Shown: one piece after another, positions 8,556 through 17,802 of the stretch | How the letters are laid out: each line of letters opens with the position of its first letter | Position numbering within the stretch: position 1 is the first letter of the stretch | DNA from: Lysinibacillus sp. BPa_S21 | GTDB taxonomy: Bacteria > Bacillota > Bacilli > Bacillales_A > Planococcaceae | Assembly (NCBI RefSeq): GCF_023337795.1 | Contig: NZ_JALIRS010000020.1 | Span: 1 to 49,328, forward strand | Reading direction: 5' to 3' | Length of the DNA stretch: 49,328 bases | Position numbers and translations under genes: made by a program | The notes under the pieces: model-generated | What the model was told of the DNA's origin: nothing | The model's database searches: none | What the model saw: the letters and a program-made list of their open reading frames with translations, nothing else

Positions 8556-9037
8556 TAACGTGTCACCTCCATGATGGCCTGTTCAAATTTCCCTATTGAA
8601 CGAATTACAGCTTCTTTTGATTGTTCAATATCCATCGCATGAATATAAAACATATCTCCCTCTTCAGAAACTTCCATCACTACCGAACCCGGAGTAAGAG
8701 TGAGCAACAACGCAAGTGCTGTTATTTCCCAATCCCCTTTAAGCGCTGTTTTATACGTAAATATACCAGGCGTAATATTGAGCTTTGGCGTAGTAATTTG
8801 TCTTAATACGCTGTAACTCGATAAAAGTAGCTCCCAATTAAAGAGCCATAATAATTTAATGATTGAAAACACACGTCGTAAATAAAATTGTGTGCCGTAA
8901 AAGCGATGCATAGCATATAAAATCCCTATTCCGACGATAAACCCCATTAAAAATGTCGAAAATTGAGGTATAACTTCATCCTGTAACAATAACCAAAGTG
9001 TTGCGATAAATAAATTTAAGATAAATTGCATCGCCAT
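8555..9037 (-). CDS. mrpE: Na+/H+ antiporter subunit MrpE
   Basis: A 160-aa subunit with two or three N-terminal membrane helices followed by the cytoplasmic domain with ALLLTLTPGSVVMEVS and IHAMD, both typical of MrpE. Its ATG shares one base with the mrpD stop; a second in-frame ATG follows two codons later. Confidence 0.93.
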   Translation of the reverse strand: MAMQFILNLFIATLWLLLQDEVIPQFSTFLMGFIVGIGILYAMHRFYGTQFYLRRVFSIIKLLWLFNWELLLSSYSVLRQITTPKLNITPGIFTYKTALKGDWEITALALLLTLTPGSVVMEVSEEGDMFYIHAMDIEQSKEAVIRSIGKFEQAIMEVTR

Positions 9038-10542
9038 TATTTATTCACCTCACCTTGCCATGTTGTGCCATCCAACACTGCATCAATATAGAGTGATGGT
9101 GTGTAGAGCGTTTTTGCTGCATCTGTTACATATGGAGCCATCCATTCAGCTCCAATTCCTAAACCAATTGTGCAAGCTGCCAACAATGTTAATGGTAAGA
9201 CCATACGCTTTGGTAACGGCTTTTCATCCTCTAGACTTATAATAGTTTCCCCAAAGAATGAGGAGAGGAATATTCGTAAAAGTGAATACAAAACAATTAA
9301 ACTCGATAAAAATCCTAGTCCTAATAGAACAAAATTCCCGCCCTCAATAGCACCTTGTCCTATTAAAACCTTACCTAGAAAGCCACTTAATGGTGGTATC
9401 CCAGCAAGGGAGCACATGACGATAAAGAATAACCAGCCGAATAGAGGGTAATTTCGAATAAGCCCACTCATTTTATCAATAACCGTTTCGCCCGTAACAT
9501 ACATCATCATTCCAACTGCTAAAAACAGCATGGCCTTAGCTACCATATCATGCATCAAATAGTATGTTACGCCCTGTAAGGCTGATTCCGTACCGATCGC
9601 AAGACCCGCTACTATAAAGCCAACACCAATAAGAACATTATAGGAAGCAATTGTTCTTACATCTCGCCCTGCTAGTGCTCCCATACATCCAGCAATAATC
9701 GTAACTCCCGCCATAATTCCTAGCACCATATGAGTCACTTCCGTATTAGTTGGGAAAAGCAATGTAAAGGTGCGGACGAGCGCATAAATACCAACCTTTG
9801 TTAATAACGCAGCAAAAAGTGCGGCTATAGCTGTTGGAGGTACACTATATGAGCCTGGAAGCCAGAAGAATAATAATAGGCCAGCCTTCAAGCTAAAGAC
9901 AATTAAGAAAATAAGAGCTACGGTCGTTATAAGTGGATCAGCTCCTGCCTCCATTACGCGGACAGAAATATGTGCCATATTAAGCGTTCCAACTGTTCCA
10001 TATAAAAAGGCTAATGCCACTAGGAAAATCCAAGATGCCACAATATTGATCAGAACATATTTTAACGCCTCGCGTAGCTGAACTTTCTCGCCCCCCAAAC
10101 TAATGAGTGCATAAGAAGCAAGTAACATCACTTCAAAGCACACAAACAAGTTAAAAATATCCCCTGTTAGAAAAGAGCCGTTAACTCCCGCTATCATCAG
10201 AAGGACAAACGGGTAAAAATACATCTTTTCAAAACTTTTACCGATTGTAAAAATGGCATATAGCAGACAAATGGCGGCAACAATATTCGCTACCAATACA
10301 AGGAGCATTGCGAATGAATCCGCAACAAATAAAATACCGAATGGTGGTGCCCAACCACTAAAATCAATACGCATCACACCTTGCTTCTGAATCTCTTGCA
10401 ATAAAATGACACTGATAAGGACTACGAAGCTTACTGTCAATAAACTAATGATGCGCTGCAAAAAAATATTTTCTCGTAAAAACACAAGCAAAATCGCCGT
10501 AATAACCGGCACAATTAATGGTAAAACAATCATATTACTCAT
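9037..10542 (-). CDS. mrpD: Na+/H+ antiporter subunit MrpD
   Basis: A 501-aa, about 14-helix subunit of the proton-conducting NADH-dehydrogenase-like family (relative of NuoN/NuoM). The antiporter/quinone domain is visible from about residue 125 to 420, with lysines in hydrophobic helices (for example FSLKAGLLLFFWLPGSY and AALLTKVGIYAL). It overlaps mrpC by 8 bp. Confidence 0.95.
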   Translation of the reverse strand: MSNMIVLPLIVPVITAILLVFLRENIFLQRIISLLTVSFVVLISVILLQEIQKQGVMRIDFSGWAPPFGILFVADSFAMLLVLVANIVAAICLLYAIFTIGKSFEKMYFYPFVLLMIAGVNGSFLTGDIFNLFVCFEVMLLASYALISLGGEKVQLREALKYVLINIVASWIFLVALAFLYGTVGTLNMAHISVRVMEAGADPLITTVALIFLIVFSLKAGLLLFFWLPGSYSVPPTAIAALFAALLTKVGIYALVRTFTLLFPTNTEVTHMVLGIMAGVTIIAGCMGALAGRDVRTIASYNVLIGVGFIVAGLAIGTESALQGVTYYLMHDMVAKAMLFLAVGMMMYVTGETVIDKMSGLIRNYPLFGWLFFIVMCSLAGIPPLSGFLGKVLIGQGAIEGGNFVLLGLGFLSSLIVLYSLLRIFLSSFFGETIISLEDEKPLPKRMVLPLTLLAACTIGLGIGAEWMAPYVTDAAKTLYTPSLYIDAVLDGTTWQGEVNK

Positions 10543-10873
10543 CCGGCGTACCTCTCAATTCATCAAAATTCGCCGAACGGTTCGTTTTATAAGCTCGGTA
10601 ACCGAGAACTAGTACGAACGCTGTAACTGCAAAGCTAATTACAATTGCCGTTAAAATCAATGCTTGCGGCAAGGCATCTGTGTATGGACCTTCTGATTCT
10701 TCTAACAGTGGTACATCTCCCTTTTTCAGTCCACCCATCGTTAAAATCAGTAAATGTGCCGCATGCGATAATACCGCAGTTCCTAAAATCACACGTAACA
10801 GCTGTTTCGAGAGGATTAAGTACGTCGCAACAGCTACTAATACACCCACTAAAACTAGTATTAAAGTCTCCAC
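10535..10873 (-). CDS. mrpC: Na+/H+ antiporter subunit MrpC
   Basis: A 112-aa NuoK-like subunit with three membrane helices and the motif DALPQALILTAIVISFAVTA. It starts with GTG two bases after the mrpB stop. Confidence 0.94.
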   Translation of the reverse strand: METLILVLVGVLVAVATYLILSKQLLRVILGTAVLSHAAHLLILTMGGLKKGDVPLLEESEGPYTDALPQALILTAIVISFAVTAFVLVLGYRAYKTNRSANFDELRGTPDE

Positions 10874-10875
10874 CG

Positions 10876-11298
10876 CTACTCATCCTCACTTATACTTAAA
10901 ATAATTGTGACTACAACACCAACTACTGTTAAAGCCACGCCAGCCTCGAAAATTGTTACAGTCGAAAAGCCCATTTTCCCGAATATCGGTACATTTATAT
11001 AACTATGGGTCTGCGTTAAAAACGGAACATCAAAAAATAGCGAGCCGATTGCTGTACCTGTCGCAAGTAAAACGCCCAACGCTGCAACTTTTTTAAAATC
11101 AAATGGCATCCCTTTATGCACGGTTTCAATGTCATATGCTAAATATAGTAAAACAATGCCGGAGGCCAACACGAGACCACCTATAAAACCTCCACCAGGA
11201 GCATGATGCCCTGCAAAGAATAGATAAATACCAAGGGTTAAAATAATGAATACAACCGTCTTTGTAATCGTACGTAAAATAACATCATTGATTTTCAT
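10876..11298 (-). CDS. mrpB: Na+/H+ antiporter subunit MrpB
   Basis: A 140-aa subunit with four membrane helices and the motif HHAPGGGFIGGLVLA that defines the family. Its ATG lies 14 bp inside the end of mrpA. Confidence 0.95.
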   Translation of the reverse strand: MKINDVILRTITKTVVFIILTLGIYLFFAGHHAPGGGFIGGLVLASGIVLLYLAYDIETVHKGMPFDFKKVAALGVLLATGTAIGSLFFDVPFLTQTHSYINVPIFGKMGFSTVTIFEAGVALTVVGVVVTIILSISEDE

Positions 11299-13699
11299 GA
11301 TCCGATTCCTCCTTTCGTGGCTTTAGCTTCGTTAATGAATACACGCCTAAGCCAGCAATCAGAAGAACGACAACTTCTAGCATCGTATCAAATGCACGAA
11401 AATCGCCTAATATGGTGTTGACAATATTTGAACCACCCGCAAGTTCGTAGGAATCATTGAAGTAAGTAGCTACTGGCTCAAAGCGATCGAAATGGACAAC
11501 CGCTAAGCCCACTAATGTCACTGTGGCGCCAACGAAAATAGATATAATCACTTTAGACCATTGCATTTTTTTACGTGATGCTTCTGGCATTAAATCTGGC
11601 AAATATTTAAAGCATAGCAGGAATAATGCAGTTGTCACAGATTCAACGACTAACTGAGTTAATGCTAAATCAGGAGCACGGAAAATAACAAAGAAAAATG
11701 CAATTGAATAGCCCAGTACACCATTTAATAACATGGCTGTTACTCGTCCTTTAGCGAAAATCATCCAGACAGCGGCGAACATCATGACAAACACTAAAAT
11801 GAGCTCATAGGACTCAACCGTGGAATCCTTCGCAAAATCAAAGGTAGTAGCATCCGACCAAATAAAATAACCTGCAATAAGAGCAACAAAAAATACATAT
11901 ATATAGACAAAATAATGTGTTAAATTACCTGTCATATAACGATTAGTAAGCTTTGCAGAACTATTCTCACTAAACTCAATCATGCGATTGTAATAGATAT
12001 TAAACGTATGTCTTTGAGGGAATATCCGGTACAAAGGCTTCCAGCTTTTTAACGTTTTAAATAAAATAATCCCAATAATAATGACGCCAAGAGTCATTAA
12101 CAATTCAGCATTAATGCCATGCCAAGCATGAATATGTGGTGTTAATGCACTAGTAGATGGGAATGTTGGATAAATACTCGCCATAGCAGGCTCTAAAATA
12201 TAATGCCCAAGCACATTTGGGAAGAAGAAAATCCCAACTACAAAAACGCACAGAATGATTGGCGAAAGTAGCATACCTAACGGAGCTTCATGTGGTTTTT
12301 TATCCAACTTTTCAAGTTGCAGTTTTCCGAAAAATGTTCGACTAATTAAAATCATACAGTAAACAAATGTAAAGACACTTGCCGCCCAAGCCACTATTGG
12401 AAATAACAGACCTAAATCGGAAATTGAAAAGGCCTCAACATTACGAATAGCTAGTGCCGCGGCAAAAAACATTTCTTTACTTAGGAAGCCATTAAATGGT
12501 GGTAAGCCAGCCATCGAAAACCCGCCAATGACTGCAATGGTGAAAGTTACCGGCATTAAGGCCATTAATCCACCAAGACGACGAATATCGCGTGTGCCCG
12601 CCTCATGATCGACAATACCAACCATCATGAATAGTGCACCTTTAAACGTAGAGTGATTAATTAGATGAAACAACGCTGCAAAGCTTGCCTGCGTATATAG
12701 AACAGTATCTGCAGCATAACCGTAATAATGTCCAACTGATCCTAGCCCGAATAAACTCATAATTAAACCAAGCTGACTAATTGTTGAAAAGGCTAATAAC
12801 GCTTTTAAATCGGTCTGACGAACAGCATTAAATGAGCCCCAGAACAGCGTTACAAGGCCAATCACACTTACTAACCAAAACCAAACAGCCTCTCCTCCAA
12901 ATACTGGAGAAAAACGCGCAACTACATATATACCGGCCTTTACCATTGTTGCCGAGTGTAAGTAAGCACTAACAGGTGTTGGCGCCTCCATTGCATCTGG
13001 TAACCAAATATGGAAAGGAAACTGTGCAGATTTTGTAAATGCCCCGATTAGAATGAGGACTAACGCTGGGATAAACAGTGTATGATCACGAATGATTCCT
13101 ACATTGGCCACGATTTCACGAATACTAAAAGTACCTGATGCTACATAGAGCATTAGAAAGCCTGCTAGCATTGAAAGGCCACCAAATACAGTAATTGTCA
13201 TAGCTTTTCTTGCACCAGCACGAGATGCTTTTCTATGATGCCAAAAGGCAATTAACAGGAACGAAGATACACTTGTTAACTCCCAAAATGTGTATAATAC
13301 CATTAAATTATCTGAAAAGACGACGCCAAGCATAGCGCCCATGAATAGTAATAAATAGCAGTAAAAATGATGAAGAGATTCTTTCGTTGATAAATAAAAA
13401 ATAGAATATAAAATGACTAAACTACCTACACCCGTAATCAGCAAGCCAAAAATCATACTGAGTCCGTCGAGATAGGTTGTGAAATTTATATTAAAAGAGG
13501 GAATCCACTCATATGTATGAATAAATGTTTTACCCTCGGCAATTTGAGGAATGTAGCGCGAAAGTAAAAGAAACAAGATGAATGGAACGGATAACACAAA
13601 CCAGCCAAGATGTGCAACACGCCTTAGTCGCCTATACAGTAGTGGAATAAGCGCAGCACAGACAATTGGTAAAAGTATCGCAAAGAGAACTGTAACCAA
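11285..13699 (-). CDS. mrpA: Na+/H+ antiporter subunit MrpA
   Basis: An 804-aa, about 20-helix subunit joining a NuoL-like N-terminal part (HHFYCYLLLFMGAM, SAQFPFHIWLPDAMEAPTPVSAYLHSA) with a C-terminal MrpB-like part ending near FRAFDTMLEVVVLLIAGLG. Mrp uses the proton gradient to expel Na+ and supports alkaline pH and salt tolerance. The frame is open to 13720, but GTAGGAGGT lies inside that extension and points to the TTG at 13699 (7 bp spacing); the resulting length is close to the B. subtilis protein. First gene of a seven-gene operon. Confidence 0.95.
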   Translation of the reverse strand: MVTVLFAILLPIVCAALIPLLYRRLRRVAHLGWFVLSVPFILFLLLSRYIPQIAEGKTFIHTYEWIPSFNINFTTYLDGLSMIFGLLITGVGSLVILYSIFYLSTKESLHHFYCYLLLFMGAMLGVVFSDNLMVLYTFWELTSVSSFLLIAFWHHRKASRAGARKAMTITVFGGLSMLAGFLMLYVASGTFSIREIVANVGIIRDHTLFIPALVLILIGAFTKSAQFPFHIWLPDAMEAPTPVSAYLHSATMVKAGIYVVARFSPVFGGEAVWFWLVSVIGLVTLFWGSFNAVRQTDLKALLAFSTISQLGLIMSLFGLGSVGHYYGYAADTVLYTQASFAALFHLINHSTFKGALFMMVGIVDHEAGTRDIRRLGGLMALMPVTFTIAVIGGFSMAGLPPFNGFLSKEMFFAAALAIRNVEAFSISDLGLLFPIVAWAASVFTFVYCMILISRTFFGKLQLEKLDKKPHEAPLGMLLSPIILCVFVVGIFFFPNVLGHYILEPAMASIYPTFPSTSALTPHIHAWHGINAELLMTLGVIIIGIILFKTLKSWKPLYRIFPQRHTFNIYYNRMIEFSENSSAKLTNRYMTGNLTHYFVYIYVFFVALIAGYFIWSDATTFDFAKDSTVESYELILVFVMMFAAVWMIFAKGRVTAMLLNGVLGYSIAFFFVIFRAPDLALTQLVVESVTTALFLLCFKYLPDLMPEASRKKMQWSKVIISIFVGATVTLVGLAVVHFDRFEPVATYFNDSYELAGGSNIVNTILGDFRAFDTMLEVVVLLIAGLGVYSLTKLKPRKEESDHENQ

Positions 13700-14115
13700 G
13701 TAAAAACCTCCTACTAACAATTTCTTTCAGCAACTTGCCGTTTGATTTGATGCGAAAAACTGTGTATATGAGAAAATAACAGATACTAAAGTATTCCCCA
13801 ATCCACTGAAGTTACTACTGTTTTATACTTTGCTTCACGCACAAAAATCGATAACCATTGCTGAAGAGTATTGATAAAAATATTAAAGCCTTTATGCTTC
13901 TGACCATCCAAAAGACGGTATATATGTGTTGAATAAAGTTAGGGATATATTGAAAATCCACATAATAAAGTGTGTATCTTGAATCGGAAAGTAAAGTGGC
14001 ATTTTGTTGAAATGGCATTATGTAATGACAAAAATCTAGTTCATTCAACATTCAGCACATATTTGATGCTGGGAGAATCTTTTGGTAATTGCACTACATA
14101 AAACCAGGGGAACTT

Positions 14116-14150
14116 TTCAGGCTATGAGCTCATATCCCTAGAAGCCTGAA
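14116..14150. other. Nested palindromes upstream of mrpA
   Basis: TTCAGGC (14116-14122) pairs with GCCTGAA (14144-14150), and inside lies the perfect palindrome TATGAGCTCATA (14123-14134). There is no T-run on either strand, so it is not a simple terminator. It could be a protein site or part of the mrp leader RNA. Confidence 0.4.
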
Positions 14151-14197
14151 TAACCAATAGCGTATTGCCTTAAAGACTTTAGAAAATGATATGATTT

Positions 14198-14266
14198 TTA
14201 AATAGTTAATGTGTACACACTATTCATGTAACTATGGTGTACCAAGTCACTTGACTATCTATTTAA
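14198..14266. promoter_or_regulatory. Inverted-repeat cluster, possible operator
   Basis: TTAAATAG (14198-14205) is mirrored by CTATTTAA (14259-14266), and within it ATAGTTA (14202-14208) is mirrored by TAACTAT (14229-14235) around the palindrome GTGTACAC. This concentration of symmetry between two divergent genes suggests a regulator site, but the regulator is unknown. Confidence 0.4.
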
Positions 14267-14531
14267 CTAACTGCATAATAGTGTGGCATATAGAAACAAT
14301 GGTTTAAATGCACGAAATGCATAAATCAAATAACTGTAAAGTATAGAGACAACCCAGTTTCCTCAAGGTTTTCTCAATATATTATCACTAACTCTTATAC
14401 GTTTTTTAGTATACAATATAAATGAGCATAATGCACTGCATTAATATCGGTTTTAGCTGTTTTAGGATATTTTCTTCAAAATCGACAGTAAAAACGACAA
14501 AATTACGACAAGATAAGAGGTGTTAATTTTT

Positions 14532-15218
14532 ATGAAGCATGTAAAAGGGCGTTTAGACGAAAGTATATTAGTTTGTGTCTACTATGGGCTTAACGGTGAG
14601 CGATTAATACGACGTGGTCATAAAATGGCTACAATGTTAGATTGTCCACTTTATATTCTTTCAGTCGATTCGCAACCCCTTGATGCATTTGATGCAGAGA
14701 AATCTAGCTACATTGAGCAATGGAAAAAGTTATCTGATGAGCTTGAAATTGAAAAGTTCATATTACAAGATAATGAAAAGCGCCCCATACAAAAGGTTAT
14801 TGCGGAAGTAGCAAAAAACTACGGAATTTCTCAAATCATCGTAGGTCAAAGTGCACAGAGCCGATGGGAAGAGATTACAAAGGGTTCCTTCCTAAATGTC
14901 TTATTAAAAGAAGTTCCTTTCGTTGATTTCCATATCGTAGCCGTCCAACGTCCAACTGATGATGATACGTACGATACATATGAAAAAGGTGTACGTGCTT
15001 ATTTAATTCAAGAACATGAGGACTTTAAAGTAGGATTTACATGTCCTAAATATGTATCAATTGAAGGTATATTTTTCAAAGAGATTGGCACTGACTTTGA
15101 TAACGGTATTTTTAAATTCACTTACAATGATAAAATGCATGAAGTTCACATATCAGAGGGCTATGTACTAGGTAAAGAAAAACTTCCAGCAGAATTTTTA
15201 TCTCCATTACGTCAATAA
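14532..15218 (+). CDS. KdpD-like universal stress (UspA-fold) protein
   Basis: A 228-aa protein matching the USP-like domain of KdpD sensor kinases: ESILVCVYYG...GERLIRRGHKMA at the start, then IIVGQSAQSRWEEITKGS (about residues 103-120), the probable nucleotide-binding loop. There is no kinase domain. The C-terminal 70 residues are not recognised. ATG 14532 is preferred over GTG 14520 because AGAGGTG gives correct spacing only for the ATG. It is divergent from mrpA, which fits a role in ion or pH stress, but that is inference. Confidence 0.8.
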   Translation: MKHVKGRLDESILVCVYYGLNGERLIRRGHKMATMLDCPLYILSVDSQPLDAFDAEKSSYIEQWKKLSDELEIEKFILQDNEKRPIQKVIAEVAKNYGISQIIVGQSAQSRWEEITKGSFLNVLLKEVPFVDFHIVAVQRPTDDDTYDTYEKGVRAYLIQEHEDFKVGFTCPKYVSIEGIFFKEIGTDFDNGIFKFTYNDKMHEVHISEGYVLGKEKLPAEFLSPLRQ

Positions 15219-15220
15219 TA

Positions 15221-15254
15221 AAAACGCGTTCCTCTAACTTGAGAACGCGTTTTT
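15221..15254. terminator. Terminator after the stress protein gene
   Basis: AAAACGCGTTC (15221-15231) and GAACGCGTTTTT (15243-15254) form a stem ending in a T-run on the plus strand; the A-run on the left side makes it work on the minus strand too. Confidence 0.8.
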
Positions 15255-15304
15255 AACTTATCTATAAAATAATGACTATAAATTAGAGTGTAGCATTAAT
15301 TAAA

Positions 15305-15357
15305 AGTTGATTTTTATTCCGAGTTGGGCTTCCGCGGGCTTGGTTTCAATCTCCTTG
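15305..15357. repeat. Degenerate fragment of dispersed element
   Basis: Contains GTTGATTTTTATTCCGAGT and GGGCTTCCGCGGGC, a decayed version of the left end of the elements at 33646 and 40449. Short and partial. Confidence 0.45.
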
Positions 15358-15369
15358 TCACTACAATCG

Positions 15370-16575
15370 TTACACCGCTGAAGCCGGTTTATCTTTAGGT
15401 AAGAAAAATGCTACTAGTAATAATAATGGTAGCAAAGATACGACCATCATCGTAAAGTCAATACCTCTATGATCCATCAATACACCAATGACCATCGCAC
15501 CTATTGCTCCCATTCCGAAAGCAAAGCCAGTTGTTAAACCAGCCATTGTACCAATTTTAGTCGGAACAAGCTCCTGTGCGTAGACAACTGTTACCGAGAA
15601 GCTAATCATAATAAGTGTACCGATAATGACTAAAAATATCATCGCTGCCCATAACGGTACATAAGGCAATGCTAAACAAAATGGCATCGGTACAACAACG
15701 GACAGTAAAATAACATTCTTTCTACCAATTCGATCTGATAATGAACCACCGAAAAATGTACCAACGACGCCAAATGCCATAAAGGTGAAAATTAATATTT
15801 GTCCAAGGCGAAGACTAACACCATAATGATCCATTAAATAAAACACATAAAAACTTGTTATATTAGTTGTATAAAATGATCGCGCAAAAATAATAGTAAA
15901 CAGTAATGTCAACGCGATGCCTACTTGTTTCTTTGTTAATGGAGGCAAGTTAGAAACTAATACTCGTTTTTTCTTTGCACTACGTTCTTGCTCCAGCTGC
16001 TTTCTATACCACGCTGCAATTTTGCTCAATATCACAATACCTATCGCTGCCGCTACTAAAACAATCGCCGCACCCCGTTGTCCAAAAACAGCAAAGATAT
16101 AAGCACTAATTAGCGGTGCAAGTGCTTGTCCAGAGTTACCGCCAACTTGGTAAACCGATTGAGCAAGTCCTCTTTTTGAGCCCGCCGCCATAAAAGAAAC
16201 ACGTGAACCCTCAGGATGGAAAATAGCTGAGCCAAATCCTAAAAATAATACTGCCATAATAATTATCCAATATTGAGATGTGAACGCTATAATAGCAATG
16301 CCTATGAATGAACTTATCATACCAATTGGTAGAGCATAGGGCATCGGTTTTTTGTCGCTAGCAAAGCCGACAATAGGCTGCAAAGCAGAGGCAAACATAT
16401 TTAATGCAAACGAAATAAGGCCTATTTGTGTGAAGGTTAATCCTAAATCACTTTTCAATATTGGGAACATCGCTGGAATAACCGCTTGCATCGTATCATT
16501 GATTAGATGAGCAACAGCTATGGCAATCATGATTGGATAGACTGGATTGTTTAAATTCTCTATTGGCTTATTCAT
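15370..16575 (-). CDS. MFS transporter, fosmidomycin resistance (Fsr) family
   Basis: A 401-aa, 12-helix major facilitator protein. The run AVAHLINDTMQAVIPAMFPIL at the start and FGSAIFHPEGSRVSFMAAG match the Fsr group, and length agrees with E. coli Fsr. It probably exports a small drug-like compound or metabolite; the real substrate is unknown. The start at 16575 is taken because AGAGGGTAGAGG sits just upstream; the frame is open for 12 more codons. Confidence 0.88.
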   Translation of the reverse strand: MNKPIENLNNPVYPIMIAIAVAHLINDTMQAVIPAMFPILKSDLGLTFTQIGLISFALNMFASALQPIVGFASDKKPMPYALPIGMISSFIGIAIIAFTSQYWIIIMAVLFLGFGSAIFHPEGSRVSFMAAGSKRGLAQSVYQVGGNSGQALAPLISAYIFAVFGQRGAAIVLVAAAIGIVILSKIAAWYRKQLEQERSAKKKRVLVSNLPPLTKKQVGIALTLLFTIIFARSFYTTNITSFYVFYLMDHYGVSLRLGQILIFTFMAFGVVGTFFGGSLSDRIGRKNVILLSVVVPMPFCLALPYVPLWAAMIFLVIIGTLIMISFSVTVVYAQELVPTKIGTMAGLTTGFAFGMGAIGAMVIGVLMDHRGIDFTMMVVSLLPLLLLVAFFLPKDKPASAV

Positions 16576-16694
16576 GCCTCTACCCTCTTTCCGATTTTTG
16601 TAAATCCTCATTTATAAGAGATCGTCGCATACTATTGACCTTTTTGCACAAGCTATTCATTGAAAATAGCAGTCTTAAGGGAGTTGATTTATGT

Positions 16695-17420
16695 ATGAAT
16701 ATAGACGAATTTTTTAAAGCTGATTTTTGGGAAATGATACTTAGGGCAACGCTTTCCTTCTTTGCGTTACTCATCGTAACCCGATTACTTGGGAAAAAAC
16801 AGCTTGGACAACTTACATTCTTCCACTATACAACAGGTATCACCTTTGGTTCCATTGCTTCTGAAATCGCAGCACAGGCAGAGACACCGTTTTTAGATGG
16901 ACTTATTGCGCTCATATGGTGGAGTATCTTAACATATATCATGACCATCATTACCATTAAATCTAAAAAGGCTCGTGTCATTGTTGATGACAAGCCAACA
17001 ATCCTTATTCAAAATGGCATTATTTTAGAATCTGCCTTGAAGAAAAATCGTTTGCATATGGATGAATTAGCGATGATGTTACGGGAACAAGCTATATTTT
17101 CTATACAAGATGTGCAATATGCTTTACTTGAAACTACAGGTAAACTAAGTGTGTTACCAAGACCTGCCGAGCAACCCGCTACAAAGCAAGATGTAAAAGC
17201 CGATGTTACACCACCAACTTATATACCAACAGAAGTACTTTCTGATGGTAAGGTTATTCAAGAAAATTTAGTTGAACTTGAATTAACAGAAGATTGGCTG
17301 ATGAAAAAGCTGAAAAAGCAAAATGTCCAATCTGTTGAAGACGTTTATTTTGCTCAGGTTCAAACAAACGGCTCCCTCTATATAAGCATGAAAGATAAAG
17401 CAAGACGATCAAGCTCTTAA
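16695..17420 (+). CDS. DUF421 (YetF-family) membrane protein
   Basis: A 241-aa protein with three N-terminal membrane helices (TRLLGKKQLGQLTFFHYTTGITFGSIA block) and a cytoplasmic C-terminal domain including NRLHMDELAMMLREQAIFSIQDVQYALLE, as in YetF/YdfR proteins linked to spores in Bacillus. The ATG at 16695 is preceded by AAGGGAG with long spacing (11 bp). The gene is divergent from the MFS gene. Confidence 0.88.
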   Translation: MNIDEFFKADFWEMILRATLSFFALLIVTRLLGKKQLGQLTFFHYTTGITFGSIASEIAAQAETPFLDGLIALIWWSILTYIMTIITIKSKKARVIVDDKPTILIQNGIILESALKKNRLHMDELAMMLREQAIFSIQDVQYALLETTGKLSVLPRPAEQPATKQDVKADVTPPTYIPTEVLSDGKVIQENLVELELTEDWLMKKLKKQNVQSVEDVYFAQVQTNGSLYISMKDKARRSSS

Positions 17421-17441
17421 CAGCTTGCCTCGTCTTGCTTT
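17397..17441 (+). terminator. Terminator overlapping the DUF421 stop codon
   Basis: AAAGCAAGACG (17397-17407) pairs with CGTCTTGCTTT (17431-17441), with an inner AAGCT/AGCTT stem. The gene's stop TAA lies in the loop region. The T-tract is short. Confidence 0.7.
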
Positions 17442-17614
17442 ATCTATTGTAACACTGCCGATTCGTCATCCTTATACTTATTTTCTCATATTTTCTGAGT
17501 TTTTGGTAAATTAGAGTTATAGCTACATTATATTCCTAAGTTATAGATATTCCAAGAACAGTGATTTACATAATATAGCCTCATTACCCTAATTAAAAAA
17601 TCCCCCTAAACTAC

Positions 17615-17645
17615 TTGAAAGTTACGCAACGTTGTACAATATTGG
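17615..17645 (+). promoter_or_regulatory. MerR-type promoter/operator candidate
   Basis: TTGAAA (17615-17620) and a weak TATTGG (17640-17645) are 19 bp apart, the long spacer typical of MerR-activated promoters, and the spacer holds the palindromic core CAACGTTG within GTTACGCAACGTTGTAC. This resembles sites of TipAL/Mta-type MerR proteins. No merR gene is nearby. Confidence 0.4.
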
Positions 17646-17669
17646 TAACAGTAAAAAGGAGGATTTGAG

Positions 17670-17768
17670 TTGCTTGTCATTCATGAAGTTTTAAAACAAA
17701 AAAAGGTAAAAATCCGCCTACTTTTTCATTTACAGAGTACGGTAGTTTTCGTGCTCATACCCTACTAA
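17670..17768 (+). CDS. Possible 32-aa peptide or gene remnant
   Basis: A TTG-started frame with a very strong ribosome binding site (AAAAAGGAGGA, AGGAGG 7 bp from the TTG) encodes a short basic then hydrophobic peptide (starts MLVIHEVLKQKKVK, ends VFVLIPY). It follows the MerR-like promoter directly. I do not recognise it. It may be the remaining front of a deleted gene, as it stops just before the converging ABC permease gene. The rest of 17421-17802 shows nothing else. Confidence 0.35.
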   Translation: MLVIHEVLKQKKVKIRLLFHLQSTVVFVLIPY

Positions 17769-17802
17769 AAAAGGTTAGCAGATTTTCACCTTCATACTTC
17801 CT

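Larger units (their letters stand above)
13700..14531. other. Long divergent intergenic region between mrpA and the stress protein
   Basis: No credible gene: the 78-codon minus-strand frame at 13815-14051 has no ribosome binding site and an atypical composition. The region must hold the mrp promoter and a long leader plus the stress-gene promoter. Two structured stretches are listed separately (14116-14150 and 14198-14266). I could not match it to a known riboswitch class. Confidence 0.6.

Noticed and set aside
13815..14051. 78-codon minus-strand frame in the mrp leader
   Set aside because: No ribosome binding site and no recognisable sequence; more likely untranslated leader.
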